From: Achatina immaculata | Taxonomy: Eukaryota; Mollusca; Gastropoda; Stylommatophora; Achatinidae | Length of the DNA stretch: 64,000 nt | Assembly (NCBI GenBank): GCA_009760885.1 | Contig: CM019713.1 | Location: 27,810,927-27,874,926, forward strand | Direction of reading: 5' to 3' | In this document: positions 57,370-64,000 of the stretch, piece by piece | Numbering within the stretch: position 1 is the first letter of the stretch | Layout of the letters: each line of letters opens with the position of its first letter | Position numbers and translations under genes: made by a program | Notes under the pieces: generated by a model | What the model was told of the DNA's origin: nothing | Databases searched by the model: none | What the model saw: the letters and a program-made list of their open reading frames with translations, nothing else

Positions 57370-58460
57370 GTCTATCTATCTATCATTCAAAACGCATATG
57401 ACACTATTACTAGAGGAGAGATTGTGTGCTGTATTTCATCCCCTGCTTTGGCTAAGCAAGATTTACGCTCGTTCTTATATTTCTTTTGGAAATTTATTAT
57501 ACTTTTTGTGTGTGGTCTTGAAACGTCTCCAATTAGCGTGTAATGCAAGTGTGTTTTTCTCAGTTTTCATTATTTTTTGTTCTTAGTTCTTTTGTTGTTG
57601 TTGTGTGTGTGTGTGTGCTTTTCTTGTGTTTCAAGTACTCTCTTTTGTTACTTAAATTTTACATTTGACGGTTTAAAAATGTGGTAATTTGAAAATAAAT
57701 ATTTGTTGTCGTTAAAATGTTTTCAGGTTTGTGTGTGTGTGTGTGGGTGTGTTGTAGAAATACTTTATCCTGTGTAATATTAATGGATTATTTAATCCAG
57801 GAATTAAAATTCAATCATGATTAAATAATCTTATATTTTATATCGCGGTGTTTCAAGTCGTTTTCTACGAAGATTTTCTTGTACTGTTGTTAGGAGATGA
57901 GACTAATGGAAACACAAGCTAAAGGAATATACTGCACAATTTCTCTCGCATCTGATTGTATACAATCTTAGATTGGCATGAGTGTCCTTGGTAACAGAAA
58001 ACCTATAATTGTGTCGTAAAACAGAAGCCATATTTTTATTTTCTTTGCGTTTCGCTTTTTATGTCGTCGGGTTTTGGCACTGCTAACATCCGGTGTCACG
58101 AACGGAAGCTGGGAACAGTTGCCTCCCATCGTCTGCCGCCAGCTTCCTTATTATCTCCATGTAATGATATTTATAGGACCGTCTCGGGTCCACGGGCTAA
58201 TCCTGTACGTTCCTTTGCGTTCAGCTTCACGTGCTCGGTCACCCAGACAAGAAGACGGGTTGCCCTTCATGAATCTCATTGCCAGCAGGGGGTTTGTGAT
58301 GCATGCTCCGCAGTTTTCAATCAATGATCATTTCCTGGGGGGGGGGGGGGGCCAGATTTGGGTTCCTAAGAGGTTGCAGGTTTGCAGGTTGTGTTCCGGA
58401 GTCTGGAGATTGCGTCGGAGTATACAGGGCTCTTCAGACTCTACGTGGATGGGCTTGTAG
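57278..58460. repeat. About 1.73-kb tandem duplication, unit 2 (unique part)
   Basis: Second copy of 55546-56732, including the LINE F end and AATC tail (57337-57368) and a G-run at 58338-58351. After GGATGGGCTTGTAG it passes into unique sequence (TATGTCCCTAACGTCGTG) where unit 1 enters the 38-bp array. Confidence 0.93.
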
Positions 58461-58604
58461 TATGTCCCTAACGTCGTGTTCAGATTCAGACATTGATTTT
58501 ATATGCTGTATTTACATATAATTTTCTGTACCTGGCGTAGAGTTTATTTTGTCTCATTATATTTTAGATTAGCTGGAAAACAAATAAAGAAATAAACAAC
58601 AAAT

Positions 58605-58990
58605 TAGACTCTTTTTGAAGACAAATGCCTAAGGAAAATAGTCGGTATAAAGTGGAACGAATTCAAGAACAACGCAGAGATAAGACAGATGAGTGAACAA
58701 CAACAACTTGTCTCATGGGTGATCAGAAAAAGGAGATGGGCATAAGTCCGTCACGTGATGAGAAGAACAAACCAGAGAATCCCAAAACAAGCTATCAAGT
58801 GGAACACAAAAGGCCAAAGAAAAAGATGTCCATTATGTGAAACTCTAAAGAGGACATTGTTAAGAGAGGCCAAACTACGTAGTAGGCATTAAATCCCTTG
58901 ACGAGTTTGAAAAGTTCGCCGAAAACAGGCGAACTATCATGCAAGCTCTATGTGACGTTTAACGGCACGGGAAGGATGTAAGATGTAGAT
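58605..58990 (+). mobile_element. LINE family D, 3' fragment, copy 2
   Basis: The plus strand translates as FEDKCLRKIVGIKWNEFKNN, SWVIRKRRW, MRRTNQRIPKQAIKWNTKG and ETLKRTLLREAK, matching the end of the LINE at 43707-44603, and ends at GGCACGGGAAGGATGTAAGA. Stops and frameshifts are present; about 385 bp remain. Confidence 0.88.
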
Positions 58991-59095
58991 TAGATTCTGT
59001 AGTATTTAGAATTTCTTCTATTTTTGTTTTTGAGCTTGTGGGTAAGTGTAAGATGTTTATCTTTCGATGGTGTACCTTTAACCTTTGATAAGTGA

Positions 59096-59140
59096 GAGAG
59101 AGAGAGAGTGAGAGAGAGAGAGAAAAAGAGAGAGAGAGGA
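59096..59140. repeat. (GA)n microsatellite
   Basis: Imperfect GA repeats with GT and A interruptions. Confidence 0.95.
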
Positions 59141-59212
59141 GGTATATGGTATATAAAGATACGCTGCTCGTTCTTCCCTATGGCCCAAAAAACTGGACTT
59201 CGCCTCTGCAAT

Positions 59213-59408
59213 GTAGTACACTAGCAAGTACAAGGTAGTACACTAGCAAGTACAAGGTAGTACGCTAGCAAGAACAAGGTAGTGCACTAGCAAGTACAAG
59301 GTAGTACACTAGCAAGTACAAGGTAGCACGCTAGCAAGTACAAGGTATTACGCCAGCAAGAACAAGGTAGTACGCTAGCAGGTACAAGATAGTGCGCTAG
59401 CAAGTAGC
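59213..59408. repeat. 22-bp minisatellite, about 9 copies
   Basis: The unit is TAGTACACTAGCAAGTACAA plus GG, with GTGC/GTACGC variants. Confidence 0.95.
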
Positions 59409-59644
59409 AAGAGACAGCATCTTACCAGCAAACACGTATTAGCGCTGAAGAGATGATACTGCTGTACTGATTAGTGAACTAAGCTCACCAATGTATTATT
59501 CACCTCTTGGTAGTGTTTTGACCTATATTTTTAGTGGTTTTGAAAATCTTCTCCTGGTGGTGTTTAGTCGTATATCTTCCTTTTGTTGTGGTCCAATTCT
59601 TAGTGGTGTTTTATTCCATCTCTTCGTGTTCTTTAAGCATGGAT

Positions 59645-60012
59645 CTTAGAGGTGCTTCAGTCCTCCTCTTAGTGGCATTTCAGTCCTACTCTTAGTGGCA
59701 TTTCAGTCCTCCTCTTAGTGGCATTTCAGTCCTCCTCTTAGTGGCGTTTCAGTCCTCCTCTTAGTGGTGTTTCAGTCCTCCTCTTAGTGGTGTTTCAGTC
59801 CTCCTCTTAGTGGTGTTTCAGTCCTCCCATTAGTGGTGTTTCGGTCCTCCTCTTAGTGGTGTTTCAGTCCTCCTCTTAGTGGTGTTTCGGTCCTCCTCTT
59901 AGTGGTGTTTCATTCCTCCTCTTAATGGTGTTTCGGTCCTCCTCTTAATGGTGTTTCAGTCCTCCTCTTAGTGGTGTTTCAGCCCTCCTCCTAGTGGTGT
60001 TTTAGTCTTGTT
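59645..60012. repeat. 23-bp minisatellite, about 16 copies
   Basis: The unit is TTTCAGTCCTCCTCTTAGTG plus GTG or GCA; the GCA form is confined to the left end. Upstream sequence from 59510 has similar but decayed TAGTGGTGTTTT blocks. Confidence 0.95.
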
Positions 60013-60319
60013 GGTGCTTCATTCCTCGTCATATTCATTATATTAAGATCCAGTTTCTGGTGGTGTTTTAGCACATCGTTCCCCATTGGTAATTTAACCG
60101 CTTCTATTTGTGACGATTTAAATTTTTTTTATGACGGTGTTTTAGAAAGGAGAATTTTAAGTCTCTTCTTTCTTGTTAAAGAGATGTGGGGTTTGTACTT
60201 ATAATTATCGTGAAGGTGATGTCTGCCATGATTTCTTCTTATTGATTTCCATCAGGTCTTCAAGCAAGGCCTTGTAATTGAGAGAATACAATGTTCGTTT
60301 TTCGCTCTGGGTTAGGCTT
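60013..60319. other. No recognisable feature
   Basis: T-rich unique sequence. Confidence 0.5.
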
Positions 60320-60430
60320 GTTTACAAGGCTAGACAGCACATAGTGCCTCCACTGAGACTGTTATGTAGTGTTAGTGCCCATATTGCCTTAACCTGGCGA
60401 CAGGCAAGGTCCTGGCACGGCCAGCAATCC
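60320..60430 (-). mobile_element. SINE-body fragment, copy 3
   Basis: On the minus strand CAGGTTAAGGCAATATGGGC followed by ACTAACAC matches the body of the SINE at about 6475-6507. The neighbouring sequence upstream (60430-60600) is open on the minus strand but does not clearly match the SINE. Confidence 0.45.
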
Positions 60431-60827
60431 CAGGTGGGAAAGGCCCAGTAATCTGTACAACACCGTGCGACCCAAAGGCCAACAATGCTCTCTTCTGAAG
60501 TGTGCTTCCTGAACAGATGCACAGTAGGAGTGATGATCTCACTGGCCTTGACTGAAACCCATCCTCTGTCCAACCGTCCCATCAACATCGTCACAACCAC
60601 ATCTGCAAAATAAAACAATTTTTCATGTCCAGAAAAAAAGAAATTAGGACCAAAAAAAAAAAAAAAGATTTTTTGATATAAGGATTCGACTTAGTCTTTC
60701 AGGATATAAAGTGAATTGTATTCCTGTACGTAGAGATACAATCGTGGCTCCAGTCTTGAATTATTCTGTTACATAGGTTCACAAATTTGGGGTCTGCAAC
60801 GGATCGTGTAGGGGTAGACATGGTCAG

Positions 60828-61328
60828 TCTAGCTGATGTAGAAGCGTGGAAAGTCTAGCTGATGTATAAACATGGAAAGTCTAGCTGCTGTAGAAATACG
60901 TGAAGTCTAGCTGATGTAGAAACGTGTGGAGTCTGGCTGATGTAGAAACATGTGAAGTCTGGCTGATGTAGAAACATGTGAAGTCTGGCTGATGTAGAAA
61001 CATGTGAAGTCTAGCTGATGTAGAAACATGTGAAGTCTGGCTGATGTAGAAACATGTGAAGTCTAGCTGCTGTAGAAACATGTGAAGTCTGGCTGATGTA
61101 GAAACATGTGAAGTCTGGCTGATGTGGAAACGTGGAAAGTCTAGCTGATGCATAAACATGAAAAGTCTAGCTGCTGTATAAACATGTGAAGTCTAGCTGA
61201 TGTAGAAACATGTGAAATTTGACTGATGTATAAACATGGAAAGTCTAGCTGATGTATAAACATGGAAAGTCTAGTTTATATATAAACATGTGAAGTCTAG
61301 CTTATGTAGAAACATGTGAAGTCTAGCT
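60828..61328. repeat. 26-bp minisatellite, about 19 copies
   Basis: The unit contains GTCTAGCTGATGTAGAAACA then TGTGAA. GTCTGG and GTCTAG subtypes and TATAAACATGGAAA variants are interspersed. Confidence 0.95.
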
Positions 61329-61740
61329 TATATGGAATGCTAGGAATGTGCTCAGATTGTTAATTAATATCACTGGCGTAAGGTGGACTAGGAACGCCTG
61401 GATGAAGTATCATTAATTTCAAGGGCCCGAAGCCCGAAAATAGATTGGGAAACCCTGGAACTTCTGTGTTATCTTTAAAGGATTAAAGTAAAGATATGGT
61501 CTCTACGTTTTTTTATTTTATTTCAGTAACAGTGATTATTTCAAGCCTCCTACACCATCATGGAGAATATATTTATTGATTGTTTCCCTTGAAAAGTAAA
61601 CTTCCAACGGCTGTTAAGTTTACCTATTCAAGAGATTGTTTCCTAACTGAGTACAAAAACCTGGAATTTTAATATACTTTTGGAAAACGTCACATTGAAA
61701 GTGTTTAGTGTCGGAGTTAAAAAACGGTTTAGGTTCAGAA
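61329..61740. other. Putative 5' region of the 61741 exon
   Basis: Unique sequence with an AT-rich stretch (TTTTAATATACTTTT near 61667) upstream of the ATG. An in-frame TGA at 61696-61698 precedes it. No promoter can be assigned with confidence. Confidence 0.35.
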
Positions 61741-62221
61741 ATGGAGGAGGGTGAGGCGGATTTGATGAGTGAAATTAAAGTTGGAGAAAGCGATGTCTGT
61801 AACGAGGACGCCTCTAGCGGTGAAGTCTGGACAACGATAAGTGAAAAGATGGAGGGCAAATTAGAAGACCCTGCTGACGCTGACGGCAGATTTCAGCTCG
61901 ACGACGGGGATGATGAGAGAGACGATGACTTGCCCAGACATGTGGACAGACTGACGGACACTGATGATGACCGGAACGATGGAGACAGCGATAGCGAGGA
62001 TAAGAGCGACGACAGCGAGTTCAACGACGGGATAAACGAAGCCATTCGGGAGTTCCGCCGACGACAGCATGAGCAGATCCGCCAGCAGCTGGACAGACAA
62101 CAGCTGCGGGAAATGAACAGGTCAAGCTCCCAAGGGAGGCTAGCCATGCATCCGCCGAACAGGTACATTAAAAAATGCAAGAGTGCCACATTTGCCCTGG
62201 ACGGAATGTTGTACACAATAC
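61741..62221 (+). CDS. First coding exon of an unidentified acidic protein (160 codons, phase 1 donor)
   Basis: The best candidate host gene in the window. The ATG at 61741 has a purine at -3 and G at +4; the frame upstream contains a TGA at 61696. The exon ends at 62221, where ATAC is followed by the consensus donor GTAAGT (62222-62227); without splicing the frame would stop two codons later. Composition is typical of a real protein: residues 1-100 are acidic and probably disordered, with clusters such as DDGDDERDDD and DSDSEDKSDDSE; residues about 100-130 form a charged, glutamine-rich probable coiled coil (EAIREFRRRQHEQIRQQLDR); the end reads NRYIKKCKSATFALDGMLYTI, which looks folded. I do not recognise the family. 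Later exons would lie beyond the window or were not seen. Confidence 0.65.
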
Positions 62222-62313
62222 GTAAGTAGACGTAATGTTGTATGTTGTAGATGTTGTAACATTCCTTCGTGGCATTCTTTATTTCCTGCCTCATTTTATA
62301 TATCAGAAATTTT

Positions 62314-62762
62314 CATCATCATCATCAGGTGCCGTGCCGACTGGCGTTGGCTATTATGCTTCTCCAGAGTACACGATCCTTCATGCAGGCCATCAGCTCA
62401 GCTGGTGATCTCCTCTCACATCATCCCGTCATACTGTCCAGTATCATCTCTCTTGGTCTTCCTCTTGATCTTCTTCCTTCTATTTTTCTTGTTGTTATAA
62501 TATTTTCAATGCCCCCTCTTCTTATTGTATGTCCTATGAAAGTACATTGTCTCTCTCTTAACTTTTTGACAAGGTTTTTTGTCTCTCCAGCTCTTCTCAT
62601 ACATTCTTCATTAGTTATTTTTGCTGTCCAGGGGATTAGCAACATTCTTCTAATAAACCACATTTCTGCTGCTTCCAGTGATTTTTATGCAGACCTGCCT
62701 ATTGTCCATGATTCACTTCCATATAACAAGATAGGTTCAATATAGCATTTTAGGACTCGTTT
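62314..62762 (-). mobile_element. LINE family B, 5'-truncated insertion, copy 2, with 11-bp target duplication
   Basis: Matches 19589-20040 closely; minus-strand frame MWFIRRMLLIPWTAKITNEE through GRRSRGRPREMILD. The minus-strand 3' tail is GATGATGATGATG. The flanks carry the direct repeat TCAGAAATTTT at 62303-62313 and 62763-62773, the signature of target-primed insertion. Only the last ~450 bp of the element arrived. It lies about 90 bp inside the putative first intron of the 61741 gene, in antisense orientation. Confidence 0.95.
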
Positions 62763-62773
62763 TCAGAAATTTT

Positions 62774-63124
62774 AGTCTTTTTAAATATTATTTTCATGTG
62801 ATATTCATTTTCTGCATCTTTGTTTTATTTGTTTTACTGTGTTCTCTGAATGAGGCCATTTGATGAAATATTGGTAGTGTTTATTTATGATACTTGTAAA
62901 TATATTTCTTTTCTTTCTTACTACCATTTTCTCATCTTCTGATTTGTACAGTGATATAACAACATTGGGGCTTCAGTCCTGATCAAATCCAACACAGAGC
63001 TCATCTTGCAAACATGCACTGTCTACAGAAACTTACGATATCAAAATCAGGTTTCTGAAGCAAGACTCGATAGAAATTGGGTGTTTGTGAGATATTCGTG
63101 TAAAGATGTAGCAACTATCACAAA
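62774..63124. other. Intron-like unique sequence
   Basis: T-rich unique sequence downstream of the putative donor; no exon recognised. Confidence 0.45.
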
Positions 63125-63538
63125 GTCAATGGCATAAAGCTCTGGAAAAACTCTCGACTATAAAGTTGTGGATAGTAAAACTCTCTACTGTCCTATAAAG
63201 CTGTTGATAGTAAAACTCCTTACTATAGGGCCATGGATAGTAAAGCTCTTGTGTCATAAAGCTGTGGATAGTAAAACTCTGTGTGATAAAGCTTTGTACA
63301 GGAAAACCCTTGTGTCATAAAGCTGTGAGTAGTATAACTATGTGTCATAAAGCTGTGGATACTAAAACTATGTGTCATAAAGCTGTGAGTAGTATAACTA
63401 TGTGTCATAAGGCTGTGAGTAGTATAACTCTGTGTCATAAAGCTGTGGATACTAAAACTATGTGTCATAAAGCTGTGAGTAGTATAATTCTGTGTCATAA
63501 ACCTGTGGATAGTACACTGTCACTACTACAATGCTGTA
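63125..63538. repeat. 30-bp minisatellite, about 13 copies
   Basis: The unit contains TATGTGTCATAAAGCTGTGG then ATAGTAAAAC. Units from about 63335 onward alternate GGATACTAAA and GAGTAGTATA forms. Confidence 0.95.
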
Positions 63539-63609
63539 GATAGAAGCATAGTCTCACTGTTAGAAACGAAAGTAATATAATTACAAATACTGAATGAGAA
63601 ATTTTAATG

Positions 63610-63906
63610 TCACTAAAAGATCACAGTTCTACAGAGTCAGTATCACCAAAAGATCACAGTTCTGCAGAGCCAGTATCACCAAAAGACCATAGTTTTACAC
63701 AGCCAGTATCACGAAGAGATCATAGTTTTACAGAGCCAGTATCACCAAAAGATCATAAACAGCCAGTATCACGAAGAGATCATAGTTTTACTGAGCCAGT
63801 ATCACGAAGAGATCATAGTTTTACAGAGCCAGTATCACCAAAAGATCATAGTTTTACACAGCCAGTATCACGAAGAGATCATAGTTTTACGGAGCCAGTA
63901 TCACTC
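63610..63906. repeat. 33-bp minisatellite, about 9 copies
   Basis: The unit contains GATCATAGTTTTACAGAGCC then AGTATCACCAAAA. One unit is shortened; CACCAAAA and CACGAAGA subtypes alternate. Confidence 0.95.
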
Positions 63907-63911
63907 AATGC

Positions 63912-64000
63912 TCGCGACGTCTGGGTAATCAATGAACAAATGGAACGGAAACAGGAAGCGACAGAGATGTGGTTTCAAGGGGGAGTGGACCTGGACAAAC
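63912..64000 (+). mobile_element. LINE C-terminal fragment at right edge
   Basis: Translates VWVINEQMERKQEATEMWF and then GTGGACCTGGACAAAC, fitting the W(T/V)IN..ME...EA.EMWF..RM...PWT block found in the LINE B and A copies. The rest, including any family assignment, lies outside the window. Confidence 0.7.

Noticed and set aside
60430..60618. A host exon on the minus strand after an acceptor-like TTTTATTTTGCAG
   Set aside because: The downstream part matches a SINE body and the product has no recognised motif; the acceptor may be chance.

Overview
The window is eukaryotic (metazoan) non-coding DNA, not a bacterial or viral locus. It carries APE-type LINE fragments with microsatellite tails, mariner elements with TA target duplications, a tRNA-headed SINE and one plausible spliced coding exon. 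This mixture, together with very dense minisatellites, suggests a lophotrochozoan and most likely a mollusc. That is inference; nothing in the sequence fixes the species.

Layout. 0-10 kb: a LINE endonuclease fragment at the left edge, a degraded LINE reverse transcriptase (family A, 2.0-3.3 kb), then arrays of 24, 27, 30 (with an inverted patch), 26, 34 and 30 bp, with a SINE at 6.3 kb. 10-21 kb: a near-perfect 45-bp array, an unclassified dispersed repeat (X) carrying a nested LINE scrap, more arrays, long GATA/GATG tracts and LINE tails (families E and B). 21.7-25.0 kb: a 1.627-kb segment holding a dead mariner, present twice in tandem. 26-32 kb: a 2.9-kb array of about 108 27-bp units with higher-order structure, and a 1.1-kb array of G-runs. 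32-49 kb: more arrays, a second copy of X, LINE C, a second mariner (40.5-41.8 kb), a 28-bp array split by LINE D, and a second SINE. 49-59 kb: LINE A again, LINE F interrupted by a 1.3-kb mariner with good terminal repeats and internally expanded into two minisatellites, then a 1.73-kb tandem duplication. 59-64 kb: several 22-33-bp arrays around the only convincing host coding sequence, an acidic 160-codon first coding exon (61741-62221) ending at a consensus splice donor, followed by a fresh 5'-truncated LINE B insertion with an 11-bp target duplication.

By hand count, tandem arrays cover about one third of the window and recognisable transposon remains most of the other structured sequence. 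Many long open frames here are only the result of array units divisible by three. No cellular RNA gene, CRISPR array, operon or defence system is visible. LINE families are labelled A-F for this window only and are not database names. Copy numbers and boundaries were judged by eye; array edges may be off by a unit.
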